DNA of 64,000 bases from an uncultured Clostridia bacterium (GCA_947627875.1 CANQXS010000004.1:1-64000), one strand, 5' to 3'; positions 24,362 to 34,381 are shown, numbered from the stretch's first letter. Numbers and translations: made by a program. Notes: generated from the sequence alone by a model not told the origin.

Positions 24362-26116
24362 TTACATATTCTCCACCGTCTCAATGGCGAGGCAGTCGAG
24401 CAGCTTCACGAGCACTCTTCTCGTTAAAGAGCAGAGCGCGAGGCGGCTTTGGCGCTTCTCGGGGTCCTCCTCGGCGAGTATTCTCGTGTCGTGGTAGAAC
24501 TTTGAAAACGCAGACGCGATGTTGTATGCGCTTTCGCAGAGCGCAGAGGGCGCCATATCGTTAAACGCCTTTTCATAGCTTTCGCCGCTCATAGCAAGCC
24601 TGAGCGCAAGCTCGCGCTCGCTGCCGTATATCGCCCCGACTGCCGGCTTTTCGGCGTAGCCTATCCCCGCTTTTTTGAGTATCGAGTTTATCCTCGTTAC
24701 GGTATACAAAAGGTAGGTGCCGGTCTTGCCGTCGAACGAGAGGAACCTGTCGAGGTCGAAGATGTAATCCTTCGCGGGCTGATTCGAGAGGTCGCCGAAT
24801 TTCAGCGCCGCTATGCCTATCTTATGCGCTGCCTCGCGCCTGTCCTCCGAGATATACTCCGAATCCTTGAGCTTTTCAAACGCCGCCTGCTCTACCGTGT
24901 CGATAAGGTCGCTGAGACGCATAACTCCGCCGTCGCGTGTCTTATAGGGTTTACCGTCGGAGCCCGTGACCGCGCCGAAGCCGAGGTGACGCAGCTCAGT
25001 AGTCTCGGGGACGAGCCCCGCCTTCTTTGCGCAGCGGAAGACCTGTGTAAAGTGAAGATTCTGCCTCTTGTCGGTCAGATACCATATCCTGTCGGGCTTG
25101 AAATCGCGCTCGCGCTGGATTATCGTGTCGAGGTCGAAGGTTGCGTAGATGCTCGAATTGTCGCTCTTCTTTACGATTATCGGCGGGACGGTTATTTTGT
25201 CGCCCTCCTCCGAAACGTCGACGACCTGAGCGCCGTCGCTCTCGTATAATAAACCCTTTTCGGTCAGTATCTTTATCAGCTCGGGGGTGTAAACATCGGC
25301 GTCGCTCTCGCCGTACCAGTAGTCGAAATCGACCGAGAGCCGCTCGTAATTGCGCCTGACGCTCTCGACCGAAACGTCCTTTATCTTCTTCCAGAGGTCG
25401 TAGACGCCCGGCTTGCGGTTCTGAAGGTCTACGACGGTCTGCCTCGAGGTGAGCTTGAATTCTTCGTCCTGCTTGCTCTTTGCCGAAGCGAAGGGATAAA
25501 TTTCGTTCATCTCGTCCTCGTCGATGTCGGGAACGGTATCCTTAGAGGGGTCGAAGTCCTCCTTAAAGCACGCCCAGTCGGGGTGGCGGACCTTATATTC
25601 CGCTATAGTGAGACCGTAGGGCGTTCCCCAGTCGCCGAAGTGAACGTCGCCGTAAACTGTCCTGCCCGTCGCGCGGGCGGTCCTTTTAAGCGACTCCCCT
25701 ATTATCGCCGAGCGGAGATGACCGATATGGAGCGGCTTCGCGACGTTCGGTCCGCCGTAGTCGATGACAACCGTCTCGGGAGTCTCGCACTGCGGCACTC
25801 CGAGGTTTTCGTCCTCCGAGATCTCATTGAGTATTTCCGCGAGATAGCCGTCGGTGAGAGTAAGGTTTATAAATCCCGGCGGAACAGCTTCGACTTTAGC
25901 AAATTCCCGCCTTTCGGAAAGCTTTTCGACGACCTCGCGGGCTATCATTATAGGCGCCTTGCGGTATATCTTCGCGCCCGAGAGCGCGCCGTTGCACTGA
26001 AACTGGCAGAGGTCGAGCCTGTCCGAGACAGTGACAGCGCCGAGCGCGGGGTCATAGCCCGCCGCCGCAAAAGCCTCAGCGACGATTTCGGTTAGAATAG
26101 AGGTTATTTTTTTCAT
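24362..26116 (-). CDS. argS: arginyl-tRNA synthetase
   Basis: The 584-residue protein has the normal length for ArgRS. It has the N-terminal Add-1 domain, the class I HIGH motif in VAKPLHIGHLRSAIIGESLKR, VHFGDWGTPYGL, WYLTDKRQNLHFTQVFRCAKKAG, the family-typical non-canonical KMSKS region (GKPYKTRDGGVMRLSDLID), and a DALR-type anticodon-binding C-terminus. It charges tRNA-Arg in the cytoplasm. It is a single gene, divergent from the GH13 gene, with a 215-base intergenic region. Housekeeping. Confidence 0.97.
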   Translation of the reverse strand: MKKITSILTEIVAEAFAAAGYDPALGAVTVSDRLDLCQFQCNGALSGAKIYRKAPIMIAREVVEKLSERREFAKVEAVPPGFINLTLTDGYLAEILNEISEDENLGVPQCETPETVVIDYGGPNVAKPLHIGHLRSAIIGESLKRTARATGRTVYGDVHFGDWGTPYGLTIAEYKVRHPDWACFKEDFDPSKDTVPDIDEDEMNEIYPFASAKSKQDEEFKLTSRQTVVDLQNRKPGVYDLWKKIKDVSVESVRRNYERLSVDFDYWYGESDADVYTPELIKILTEKGLLYESDGAQVVDVSEEGDKITVPPIIVKKSDNSSIYATFDLDTIIQRERDFKPDRIWYLTDKRQNLHFTQVFRCAKKAGLVPETTELRHLGFGAVTGSDGKPYKTRDGGVMRLSDLIDTVEQAAFEKLKDSEYISEDRREAAHKIGIAALKFGDLSNQPAKDYIFDLDRFLSFDGKTGTYLLYTVTRINSILKKAGIGYAEKPAVGAIYGSERELALRLAMSGESYEKAFNDMAPSALCESAYNIASAFSKFYHDTRILAEEDPEKRQSRLALCSLTRRVLVKLLDCLAIETVENM

Positions 26117-26274
26117 AAAATACTTCCTTTGTTTTTGTTTTCGGGTCTATTCTACCACAACGCCGCCGCTTTTGCAACAGAAATTTTGAGTAGCGGACTG
26201 TTGCAAGACTCAAGAGTTTTCGGTCGGGGCTTTTTCAAAATGGTAAGCGTTGTTTTCTGCTCTTTTCTCCCTTC

Positions 26275-26303
26275 TTGACATTTTCCTACCTAAATGGTAT
26301 ATT
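26275..26303 (+). promoter_or_regulatory. consensus-like promoter of the GH13 gene
   Basis: TTGACA (26275-26280), 17 bases, TATATT (26298-26303), 29 bases before the ATG at 26332. AAAGGAG precedes the start codon. Confidence 0.75.
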
Positions 26304-26331
26304 CGGATAAATGCAATAAAGGAGAAAAAAT

Positions 26332-27645
26332 ATGTGGGCTTTTGAAAGCGTTTTTTATCAGATATATCCCCTCGGGTTCTGCGGGGCGCCGTTTGAAAAC
26401 GACGGCGTGCTCTCCCATCGTATCCTCAAAGTCAGGGAATGGATACCCCACCTCTTAAAGCTCGGGGTAAACGCGGTTTACTTCTCGCCGGTATTTGAAT
26501 CCGACACCCACGGCTACAACACCCGCGACTACAGAAAAATCGACTGCCGCCTCGGGACCGACGGCGACTTTGCCGAGGTCTGCCGCGCGCTCCACGAAAA
26601 CGGGATAAAAATAATCCTCGACGGCGTTTTCAACCACGCGGGCAGGGGCTTCGGACCCTTTTTAGACGTCCTCCGAAACCGCGAGCGTTCGCCCTATGTA
26701 AACTGGTTCCAAAGAATTGATTTCGGCGGAAATTCGCCCTATAACGACGGATTATGGTATGAGGGCTGGGAAGGCAACTACGACCTCGTAAAACTCAATC
26801 TGCGCAACGAGGACGTTATCAGCTACCTCTTTGAGAGCGTAAGGCAGTGGGTGGAGAAGTTCGACATCGACGGGCTGAGACTCGACGTCGCCTACTGCCT
26901 CGACGAAAATTTCCTCAGAAGGCTGCGCGCCTTCACCGACGGCTTAAAGCCGGATTTCTTCCTCTTGGGCGAAATGCTCCACGGCGATTACAACCGCCTC
27001 GTAAACGATTCGATGCTCCATTCCTCGACGAATTACGAATGCTACAAGGGGCTTTACAGCAGCTTCAACAGCCTGAATATGTTCGAGATAAACCACTCGC
27101 TTATGAGGCAGTTCGGTCCGGAATATTGGACTCTTTACAAGGGCAAGCACCTTTTAAGCTTTGCCGACAACCACGACGTTACCCGCGTTGCGAGCATTCT
27201 CCAAAACCCCGCCCACCTGCCGCTGATTTATGCGCTCGTATTCGGAATGCCGGGCATTCCCTGCGTTTACTACGGAAGCGAATGGGGCGCAAAAGCCGAA
27301 AAGCGCGAAGGCGATCCCGCGCTCCGACCCTGCTTTGAAGCTCCGCAGTGGAATCCTCTCTGCGATTTTATTTCCCGCCTTGCCGAGGTAAAAAAGAGCT
27401 CCGAGGCGCTCAATTACGGCGGCTTCCGCTCGATTTTGCTGACCAACAGGCAGTGCGTTTTCGAGAGGCGCTCCGAGCACGAGCGCGTTCTCGTTGCAAT
27501 AAACGCCGACGGCAGCGACTTCGACGCCCGCTTCGACTCGGGCTGCTCTTCGGCTATCGAGCTTATAACCGGCGAGAGGCAGAACATCGCGGGAGGGTGC
27601 GTTCTCAAGGCCTACAGCGCGTATTTCTGGAAGACGGAGATGTGA
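26332..27645 (+). CDS. GH13 alpha-amylase family glycosidase
   Basis: The 437-residue protein has no signal peptide, so it is probably cytoplasmic. The barrel motifs of GH13 are clear: VNAVYFSPVFESDTHGYNT, ILDGVFNHAG, IDGLRLDVAY (nucleophile Asp), LLGEMLHGDY (acid/base Glu) and SFADNHDVTR (third Asp). Its length and the FYQIYPLGFCGAP start resemble small intracellular maltodextrin-acting enzymes (neopullulanase/cyclomaltodextrinase relatives) but without the N-terminal N-domain. It likely hydrolyses imported maltodextrins. It is transcribed alone from the promoter noted upstream. Confidence 0.9.
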   Translation: MWAFESVFYQIYPLGFCGAPFENDGVLSHRILKVREWIPHLLKLGVNAVYFSPVFESDTHGYNTRDYRKIDCRLGTDGDFAEVCRALHENGIKIILDGVFNHAGRGFGPFLDVLRNRERSPYVNWFQRIDFGGNSPYNDGLWYEGWEGNYDLVKLNLRNEDVISYLFESVRQWVEKFDIDGLRLDVAYCLDENFLRRLRAFTDGLKPDFFLLGEMLHGDYNRLVNDSMLHSSTNYECYKGLYSSFNSLNMFEINHSLMRQFGPEYWTLYKGKHLLSFADNHDVTRVASILQNPAHLPLIYALVFGMPGIPCVYYGSEWGAKAEKREGDPALRPCFEAPQWNPLCDFISRLAEVKKSSEALNYGGFRSILLTNRQCVFERRSEHERVLVAINADGSDFDARFDSGCSSAIELITGERQNIAGGCVLKAYSAYFWKTEM

Positions 27646-27658
27646 CGCGCATAAAATT

Positions 27659-27691
27659 CAGCCGCAGGCAGTAAAGCCGGCGGCTGTTTTT
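27659..27691 (+). terminator. terminator of the GH13 gene
   Basis: CAGCCGC/GCGGCTG stem followed by TTTTT, 14 bases after the stop codon. Confidence 0.8.
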
Positions 27692-27746
27692 GATGAGATA
27701 TGCCGAAAAAGTTGATTTTATTTGCCTCACTCATTGTTCGGCAAAT

Positions 27747-27899
27747 GGGGAACCCCCGGCGAGGGTTCCCCAACCGAAAACAGTCCACCGGACTGTTTTC
27801 AGTTCCCTTCCTGCGCTTTGTTTAATAAAGATTCCGCGCCTGCGGGCGCGGCAAGGGGCTCCTCGCCCCTTGACCCCGCAAGCCTTTTGGAAAAGGCTT
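27747..27899. repeat. tandem of five different hairpins
   Basis: Five perfect inverted repeats follow each other: GGGGAACCC/GGGTTCCCC (27747-27771), GAAAACAGTCC/GGACTGTTTTC (27776-27800), CCGCGCC/GGCGCGG (27834-27851), AAGGGGC/GCCCCTT (27853-27871) and AAGCCTTTT/AAAAGGCTT (27880-27899). They fill the 240-base spacer between convergent genes, and no ORF there has a ribosome binding site. Similar modules appear near 24.3 and 57.0 kb, so this may be a genome-wide intergenic repeat. Confidence 0.75.
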
Positions 27900-27932
27900 G
27901 ACCGAAAACTTTAATTTTTTGCAGCCTTTGCT

Positions 27933-29789
27933 TTACATCATCTCCGTGCGGCGGCGGTACATATCGAGGCAGGCGTCGCGCCGATATTCCTCGAGGGCGC
28001 TTCTGAGCTGCTCCCTGCGCTCGGCGGTCTTAAGCAGCCCTACTGCAAACGGCGCGTAAACGCTGCCGCTGCCCTCTTTCAGCTCCGCGATGACCTCGTC
28101 GAACGGTCTTACCGGTCTGTAACGGCTCGAGGTCTCCTCAACGGCAGAGGCGAGCGCGTCGGCGACAGCTACTATGCAAATCATCGGCTTGAGCGGCGAC
28201 GAATCAAGCGAGAAGTTCAGCGGATAGCCTCCCTTGCCGTCATAGCGGCAGTGATGCCCGTGGGCGATGTCGGCAAAAACCGCGGTAGAGGCGTGATTGT
28301 TGAGCATTTCCGCCCCGCAGTGAGCGTGGAGCTGCAAAAGCTCCTCTTCCTCCTGGAAAAGCCCGCGGCAGGCGTAGGACTCGAGATTGAGAAAATGCAC
28401 CATTCCGGTGTCGTAAAGCCTTCCCGCCTTCGAGGCAAACTCGGCGAGCTCGTCGCGCCGCCAAATTATATCCGAGACGCTCTTAAATCCGGGCAGACCG
28501 ACAAGCTCCTCGGGGCAGTCGTCCGACGCCCAAAGAGCAAGCTGCTCAGATATCCTTCCGGCTATGCACATTCTAAGATAGCTCGAAGGGTGCCGCGCCG
28601 CAAATACGTTTTGCAGCACCTCAAAGAAGGGCATTCCGCCGGGGCATTCGCGGTAGACATACAAAAACTGCCTGATGTAGAACATAAGCTGCTCATTGTC
28701 GGTAACGCAGGGCGCTCTGACGATAAGCGCAAGGAGTCTGCGCGTCATAACGCTTATATGGCTCGCGATCTCGTCGTCATATTTGTCGTCCTTGAGCTGC
28801 TTTGCGTATTCCATATATATAGCGGGCGCGCTCAGATGGGTAAACAGGCTCTGCGCGCTCATATCGTCGTCGTCATAGAGCTTTGAGAGGCTGAAAACAC
28901 CGTCCAGAAGGTCGGGCAGGAGCATCGCCCCGCAATGGTATTTCGCTGCCATATAGGCATACTGCCACCTCGGCATAAGCGGCTCGCCCCTTTCGAGAGC
29001 GGCTTTTTCCTGCCTGCTCTGAACTACCTGCGCCGATTCGAGGACCTTCGCGAAGGCGTCGGGTCCGGCAAGACCGGTCCTGAGGAAGCTTAAAAGCGTC
29101 GTCCGCTCCTGATGGCTCTTGAAAAGATAAACGTCCCAGGGGAGCGAAGGGGTCTTCGCCCTAACGTCGGGGTCGGAGAGGATTTCTATCGATCGGGTAG
29201 TGGCGTCTAACTTGGCTTTAGCCGAGGCGGGGTCGGCGGTGTCGTAGCTTAAAGCTATGTTTCCCATACTCCTGTGGATAAACCCGCGTATCTCGGGGTC
29301 TTCGATGTCGTCATAGCCCTTCTCGAAATAAGAAGCGCTCTCGGAAAAGCACATTCTCATTCTCGCGGTATAAAGCCTTACGACGTTCGGGCTGAGCATA
29401 TTTTCGAGATAATAGAGCGCCATTCCGACGTAATAGAGCTCTTTTATAAGCATATCGCGGAGCTTTTTATGCCGCGCGTAGCTCATAAGCGCGAGGTGTA
29501 TTCTGTAATACAGACCCGCGTCGGGAAGATCGGTGCTGTTCATAAGCTTTTCGGCGAATTTCCCGAGCGAGTTAAGCTCTTCCTCGGACGCCGACAGAAT
29601 ATTGTCGAGCAGCGGAAAGAGCTCTTCTCTTAAGAGCTTTGTCCCCTGTTCCACCGCTCTGCGCGAAGCCCTGTTTGCCTCAACGGCAGCCTTAACGAAT
29701 TCCTCGGGCTCAAGCTCCGCCGCCGAAGGAACGATGCTCTGAGCCGCCGAGCGCATCAGCTCAAGATACTTCTCCTGATATACTTCCAT
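27933..29789 (-). CDS. helical-repeat protein with degenerate HD-GYP domain
   Basis: The 618-residue protein has about 430 residues of helical, TPR-like sequence. Residues about 450-560 follow the HD-GYP plan but with changes: the HD pair reads YDTGM (Tyr for His), then LHAHCGAEML, and GHHCRYDGKGGYP with the GYP present, followed by ICIVAVADALASA. Without the first metal-binding His, c-di-GMP hydrolysis is doubtful; it may act as a c-di-GMP or protein-binding sensor. It is the last gene of the signalling operon, 23 bases after the hybrid kinase gene. ATG follows GGGAGG. Confidence 0.72.
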   Translation of the reverse strand: MEVYQEKYLELMRSAAQSIVPSAAELEPEEFVKAAVEANRASRRAVEQGTKLLREELFPLLDNILSASEEELNSLGKFAEKLMNSTDLPDAGLYYRIHLALMSYARHKKLRDMLIKELYYVGMALYYLENMLSPNVVRLYTARMRMCFSESASYFEKGYDDIEDPEIRGFIHRSMGNIALSYDTADPASAKAKLDATTRSIEILSDPDVRAKTPSLPWDVYLFKSHQERTTLLSFLRTGLAGPDAFAKVLESAQVVQSRQEKAALERGEPLMPRWQYAYMAAKYHCGAMLLPDLLDGVFSLSKLYDDDDMSAQSLFTHLSAPAIYMEYAKQLKDDKYDDEIASHISVMTRRLLALIVRAPCVTDNEQLMFYIRQFLYVYRECPGGMPFFEVLQNVFAARHPSSYLRMCIAGRISEQLALWASDDCPEELVGLPGFKSVSDIIWRRDELAEFASKAGRLYDTGMVHFLNLESYACRGLFQEEEELLQLHAHCGAEMLNNHASTAVFADIAHGHHCRYDGKGGYPLNFSLDSSPLKPMICIVAVADALASAVEETSSRYRPVRPFDEVIAELKEGSGSVYAPFAVGLLKTAERREQLRSALEEYRRDACLDMYRRRTEMM

Positions 29790-29812
29790 AAGATTTTACC
29801 TCCCGCCAAAGC

Positions 29813-31756
29813 TCAAAGCGCGGCGCTGCCACCGTCTTCGGCTTTGAGAAAACGCCTCATAACGTCGGCAAGGTTTGAAAGGTTTACCGGCTTCGGAACG
29901 TGGGCGTCCATACCCGCGCGGCGGCAGGCGCGTATATCCTCGATAAAGGCGTTGGCGCTCATCGCCACAATGGGTATCTTTTTGCTGTCCTCCCGCTCAA
30001 GGGCTCTTATAGCCCTCGTCGCCTCGTAGCCGTCCATAACCGGCATCTGAATATCCATAAATATCAGATCGAACCTGCCCGCAGGCGACCCTGCGAACAT
30101 TTCGAGAGCCTCTTTGCCGTCCTCGGCGCATTCGACCGACGCGCCGAGCATAGATATGAGCTCGACGCCTATTTCGCGGTTGATTTCGTTGTCCTCCGCC
30201 AAAAGGATATTGAAGCCCTCGAAGCTCTCCTCTTTTTCCGAGCCCGCCTTTGCCTTCTTCGCCCTGCCCGGGTCGGTATAGGCATAAAGGGTCTCGGCGA
30301 GCCTCGAACGGAACAGCGGCTTCGGGACGAAGGAGGATATCCCGTGCTTGCGCATTTCGTCGGAGGTCATAGTCCATTCAAACGCCGACATCAGTATTAT
30401 CGGAATGTCCTTTCCGAGCATCGCCCTGAGCTCGCCGCAGGTCTGAACTCCGTCGACTACGGAAAGCCGCCAGCCGAGCATTATCGCGAAGTAATCCTTT
30501 CCTTCAACGTGAGCCTTTGCGGCGAGGTCCTGAGCCTCCCAGCCGCTGCTCACTGCGTCACATTCCATTCCGAGGTCGGAAAGTATCTCGGTCAAATTAT
30601 TGAGCGAAGCGGTATCGCTGTCCGCCGCGAGGACTCTTAATCCGCGCAGAGCCGAAAGCCCGCTTTCGTCCTCTTCGAGCTGCTCGAGGGGCAGCGAAAC
30701 GGTGAATTTGGTCCCCTTTCCCTCTTCACTCTCAACGCTTATCTCGCCGTTCATCATTTTTACGAGATTCTGGGTTATCGCCATTCCGAGACCTGTTCCC
30801 TGGATATGGTTCACTCCCTTGTCGCGCTCAAAAGGCAGGAATATCTTTTCGAGGAACTCCCTGCTCATTCCTATTCCGTTATCCTGAACAATAAATTCGT
30901 AATAGGCGTAGTTGTGCTCGGTTTTGCCCACTCCGGCGCTCTCCCTGATTGTGAGCGAGACGGTCCCGCCCTCGGGGGTGAATTTAACGGCATTAGAGAG
31001 GATATTTACGAGCACCTGCTGTATCCTCATTTCGTCGCCTTTTACCCGCTCGTGGCGTATTCCCGAAAAGTCGAGCTCGACCTTCTGGCGCTTTGAATCC
31101 GCCTGCGGGCGAAACACCGCCATAAGCGAATGAATGAAATCGGCGAGGGCGAACGGCTCGAGCGTTACCGACATCTTGCCGCTCTCTATCCTCGACATAT
31201 CGAGAATGTCGTTGATTATCGCAAGGAGGTGCTTCGAGGAAAGCGATATCTTTTCGAGGCAGTCCTCAAGCCTGTCTCTCTCGTCAAGATGAGCCTGAGC
31301 TATAGTGGTCATACCGATTATCGCGTTGAGCGGAGTCCTTATGTCGTGAGACATATTCGAGAGGAAGTCGGTCTTTGCCTGATTGGCGGCGTTTGCGGCG
31401 TCAAGAGCGCTCCTCAGAGCCGCCATCGAGGAGTCGATCCTCATCTGCTGGTTCTTAAGGTCGTCGGTAATATCCCTGAAAAGGATAAGAGTTCTGCCCT
31501 CGGAAATGCGCGACATCTTCGCGGCAAAGGTCTTGCCGGCAAGCTCTCCGTGCCATTCGGCAAGCCCCTCAGAGAGCGCGCCCGACATCGAGCCGATAAG
31601 CCCGCCGGACTCGCCGATGAGCTTTTCTGCGGGCGGATTGGCATATTCCACGCTGTAGGCGCCGTTTTCGCCCGAGGCGACGACGGCTGCCGGAGACGGC
31701 AGCAGGTCGTAATATCTGCTCATTTCTGTAAACTGTTTTTCCACTTTTCCGCTCAC
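29813..31756 (-). CDS. soluble hybrid histidine kinase with pseudo-receiver
   Basis: The 647-residue protein has no membrane helix. The order is a PAS-like domain (about 14-95), HisKA with FLSNMSHDIRTPLNAIIGM (His near 140), HATPase with NILSNAVKFTP and QGTGLGMAI, receiver 1 (about 375-490) and receiver 2 (about 515-640). Receiver 2 is complete (LAEDNEINRE, IFMDIQMPVMDGYEA, Lys in VPKPV). Receiver 1 reads IMLGWRLSVVDG where the phospho-acceptor Asp is expected, so it cannot be phosphorylated there. The kinase probably passes phosphate to receiver 2 and the operon's Hpt protein. It lies 16 bases after the membrane kinase gene. Confidence 0.88.
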   Translation of the reverse strand: MSGKVEKQFTEMSRYYDLLPSPAAVVASGENGAYSVEYANPPAEKLIGESGGLIGSMSGALSEGLAEWHGELAGKTFAAKMSRISEGRTLILFRDITDDLKNQQMRIDSSMAALRSALDAANAANQAKTDFLSNMSHDIRTPLNAIIGMTTIAQAHLDERDRLEDCLEKISLSSKHLLAIINDILDMSRIESGKMSVTLEPFALADFIHSLMAVFRPQADSKRQKVELDFSGIRHERVKGDEMRIQQVLVNILSNAVKFTPEGGTVSLTIRESAGVGKTEHNYAYYEFIVQDNGIGMSREFLEKIFLPFERDKGVNHIQGTGLGMAITQNLVKMMNGEISVESEEGKGTKFTVSLPLEQLEEDESGLSALRGLRVLAADSDTASLNNLTEILSDLGMECDAVSSGWEAQDLAAKAHVEGKDYFAIMLGWRLSVVDGVQTCGELRAMLGKDIPIILMSAFEWTMTSDEMRKHGISSFVPKPLFRSRLAETLYAYTDPGRAKKAKAGSEKEESFEGFNILLAEDNEINREIGVELISMLGASVECAEDGKEALEMFAGSPAGRFDLIFMDIQMPVMDGYEATRAIRALEREDSKKIPIVAMSANAFIEDIRACRRAGMDAHVPKPVNLSNLADVMRRFLKAEDGGSAAL

Positions 31757-31772
31757 CTTCCGTTAAAGCGAT

Positions 31773-34358
31773 TTAGCTGTCCTGCTCGGGAACTTCTTTC
31801 CCGTCGAGCTGCTTGACTATTACCTGAAGCAGCTTGTTTATATTTATGGGCTTTGAAACGTGGTCGTTCATTCCGCTTTCGAGCGCCTGCCTTCTGTCTT
31901 CGTCGAAGGCGTTGGCGGTCATCGCGATTATCGGCACCGAGGCGAGCGCGGGGTCTTCGAGAGCTCTTATAGCTCTCGAAGCCTCATAGCCGTTCATAAC
32001 CGGCATTTGCACGTCCATAAGAACCAACGAATAATACCCGGGTCGTGAATTTCCGACCATATCTACCGCAACCGAACCGTTGCAGGCTGTTTCTATTACA
32101 AAGCCGTTTTCTTCGAGGAGCTCCTGAGCTATCTCGCGGTTGAGCTCGTTGTCTTCAACAAGAAGGAGCCGCAGACCCTTGAGCTTTTCTACGGGGTCTT
32201 CCTCGGCAGCGGCAGCCTCGGGATGCTCGGTCTTGCCGATCGCCGAAATAAGAGTGTCTCGCAGCTCCGAGAGGAATATAGGCTTGTTGCAGAACGCCGT
32301 AACGCCGGCTTTCTTGGCCTCGTCCTCAAAGGCTGTCCAGTCGTAAGCGGTAAGAATAACTATCGGAATGTTCTCCCCCGCTATTTTGCGTATCTCCCTC
32401 ACGACCTCGAGACCGCTGAGGTCGGGCAGCGCCCAGTCGATGATATAGGCGTAGAATTCGTCGCCCATCTCTACAGCCTGCCTTGCCCTCAAAACGGCTT
32501 CCTTGCCGTGCATCGTCCATTCTGCTCTCATTCCTATCTGGGCGAGCATCTTTGTCACGCTGTCGCAGGTAGAAAAGCTGTCGTCGACGACGAGCCCGCG
32601 AACTCCCGCAAGCTCTTTTATTTCAAAGGTCTGCTTCGCTTCGGATTGGAGCCTGAACCTGAAATTGATGATAAATTCGGTTCCTCTGCCCTGCTCGGTA
32701 TTTACCTCTATGGTTCCTCCCATAGTGTCGACGATATTCTTTGTTATCGCCATTCCGAGACCGGTCCCCTGTATCCCGCTCACGGTAGAGTTGCGCTCGC
32801 GCTCGAACGGCTCGAATATATGACCGGCAAATTCCTTGCTCATTCCTATGCCGGTGTCTTTGACCCTTATCTCGTAGGCGCCGTAGCCCTTCGGAGCGCC
32901 GTTTTTCTGCCTGACCATAAGCGAAACCGAGCCGCCCGCAGGGGTGAACTTTATCGCGTTGGAAAGAAGGTTAAGGAGCACCTGGTTTACATGCAGCTTG
33001 TCGCAGTAAATGTCTTCGTCTACGACGTCGAGGGTGTCCATAAAGAAGTTGAGCTGCTTTGCCTGCATCTGGGTCTGGATTATATTTCGCATATCCCTGA
33101 AAATGTCGGATATAGAGCAGGGCTTCTCCTCGATATTGAGCTTTCCGGATTCTATCCGGCTCATATCCAAAATATCGTTTATGAGGCTCAGAAGGTGGTT
33201 GCTCGAGGAGAGTATCTTTCTGAGGTATTCCTGAACTCTCGGCTTGTTGTCTATATTCGACTCTGCAAGAGTGGTGAAGCCGATTATGGCGTTCATCGGG
33301 GTCCTTATGTCGTGGGACATATTGCTTAAGAAGGTCGTTTTTGCGCGCTCGGCAGCCTCAGCCTTCTTGAGCTTTTCCTCTAAGACTGCGCGCTCGACTG
33401 CGTCGCTGACCGCCTTCTTGGTGTCGTGCATAGTATAAGCGAAGTAGGCTATAACCGCGATCATCATCAGGACCGCCGAAACGAGGCAGATGCCCCTTAT
33501 CGCTATCGCGCTCGCGAAGGCTTCCTTCTCGGGGACCGAAACGGTTATCGCCCATTCGTTTATGCCGGCGGGAGTGTAATACATATATTGCCAGCCGTCG
33601 GTGTCTTCGGTTTTAAAGACGACCATACCGGTGTTGAGCGCCATAATGTCTTCGACACATTCGTCCCAGCCAACGCTGCCCTTAGTAGCTCTCGGAGCAG
33701 CCGAAGTGTCAAAATCCTTTATATTCTTAAGCTCTTTATGCCAGGTGTCGAGCAGGAAGTCGCCGGTGTGGGTATCTATGATATAAACGCTCGCCGTTGC
33801 GTTATAGATATTGTCGATATTAAGAGCGTCGGGGAGATCGGCGAGGTTGGTTATGCCGTATAAGAGGGCGGCGGTCTTGCCGTCCTGGATTATCGGGACG
33901 AAGTGCCTTATGATATACGCGCCGGAAGCGCCGGTCACCCTGCCCGAAACGTGCTCGCCGAGCGGAGCCTCTTCTTCAAACTTAAGACCCTCTGCGCCGG
34001 TATAATCCGAAAGGTTACCGTCGGGAGTTATAACGCTGCCGTCGGGCATAAGCACCCTTATCTTCATAGTTTCGAGGAGCGGAGATATCGTCTCCATAAT
34101 GCTCATCGTGGCGTCTACGTCGAAATTGTCGGCAGCCGAGATGACCTTTGCCGTTGCGTTGAGCAGCCGGCTGTCGCGGGTAAACTTGGCGGTGACCTCT
34201 TCTATTACGGTCTTGGCGCCCTCTTCGAGCCTTCCCTGAGAGCGCTCCTTAACGTTGTCGTAGATCTGAAAATAAGTCAGAACAAACAGAAATGCGATAA
34301 CGGCTATCAATACCACGGAAGCGGTGAGTCTGCCGTTACCCATGGCTTTCTTTTTCAT
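31773..34358 (-). CDS. membrane hybrid histidine kinase with Cache-type sensor
   Basis: The 861-residue protein has two membrane helices (about 11-31 and 288-312) that flank an extracytoplasmic dCache-like sensor (MPDGSVITPDGNLSDYTG, GAYIIRHFVPI). Then come HisKA (FLSNMSHDIRTPMNAIIGF), HATPase (NLLSNAIKFTP, GTGLGMAI), receiver 1 (IIDWALPDLSG, Asp present) and receiver 2 (LVEDNELNRE, LMDVQMPVMNG). It senses a small extracellular ligand and autophosphorylates on His. The twin receivers and the neighbouring Hpt protein suggest a multistep phosphorelay. It sits between the Hpt gene and the second kinase. Confidence 0.9.
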   Translation of the reverse strand: MKKKAMGNGRLTASVVLIAVIAFLFVLTYFQIYDNVKERSQGRLEEGAKTVIEEVTAKFTRDSRLLNATAKVISAADNFDVDATMSIMETISPLLETMKIRVLMPDGSVITPDGNLSDYTGAEGLKFEEEAPLGEHVSGRVTGASGAYIIRHFVPIIQDGKTAALLYGITNLADLPDALNIDNIYNATASVYIIDTHTGDFLLDTWHKELKNIKDFDTSAAPRATKGSVGWDECVEDIMALNTGMVVFKTEDTDGWQYMYYTPAGINEWAITVSVPEKEAFASAIAIRGICLVSAVLMMIAVIAYFAYTMHDTKKAVSDAVERAVLEEKLKKAEAAERAKTTFLSNMSHDIRTPMNAIIGFTTLAESNIDNKPRVQEYLRKILSSSNHLLSLINDILDMSRIESGKLNIEEKPCSISDIFRDMRNIIQTQMQAKQLNFFMDTLDVVDEDIYCDKLHVNQVLLNLLSNAIKFTPAGGSVSLMVRQKNGAPKGYGAYEIRVKDTGIGMSKEFAGHIFEPFERERNSTVSGIQGTGLGMAITKNIVDTMGGTIEVNTEQGRGTEFIINFRFRLQSEAKQTFEIKELAGVRGLVVDDSFSTCDSVTKMLAQIGMRAEWTMHGKEAVLRARQAVEMGDEFYAYIIDWALPDLSGLEVVREIRKIAGENIPIVILTAYDWTAFEDEAKKAGVTAFCNKPIFLSELRDTLISAIGKTEHPEAAAAEEDPVEKLKGLRLLLVEDNELNREIAQELLEENGFVIETACNGSVAVDMVGNSRPGYYSLVLMDVQMPVMNGYEASRAIRALEDPALASVPIIAMTANAFDEDRRQALESGMNDHVSKPININKLLQVIVKQLDGKEVPEQDS

Positions 34359-34381
34359 ATTTACTCCTTTCAGAGAAGCTT

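Noticed and set aside
27747-27899. Possible CRISPR or attachment array
   Set aside because: The units are different hairpins, not copies of one repeat, and no cas or integrase gene is close.
32223-33329. 368-residue plus-strand ORF inside the membrane kinase gene
   Set aside because: Antisense shadow of a gene with clear HisKA, HATPase and receiver motifs.
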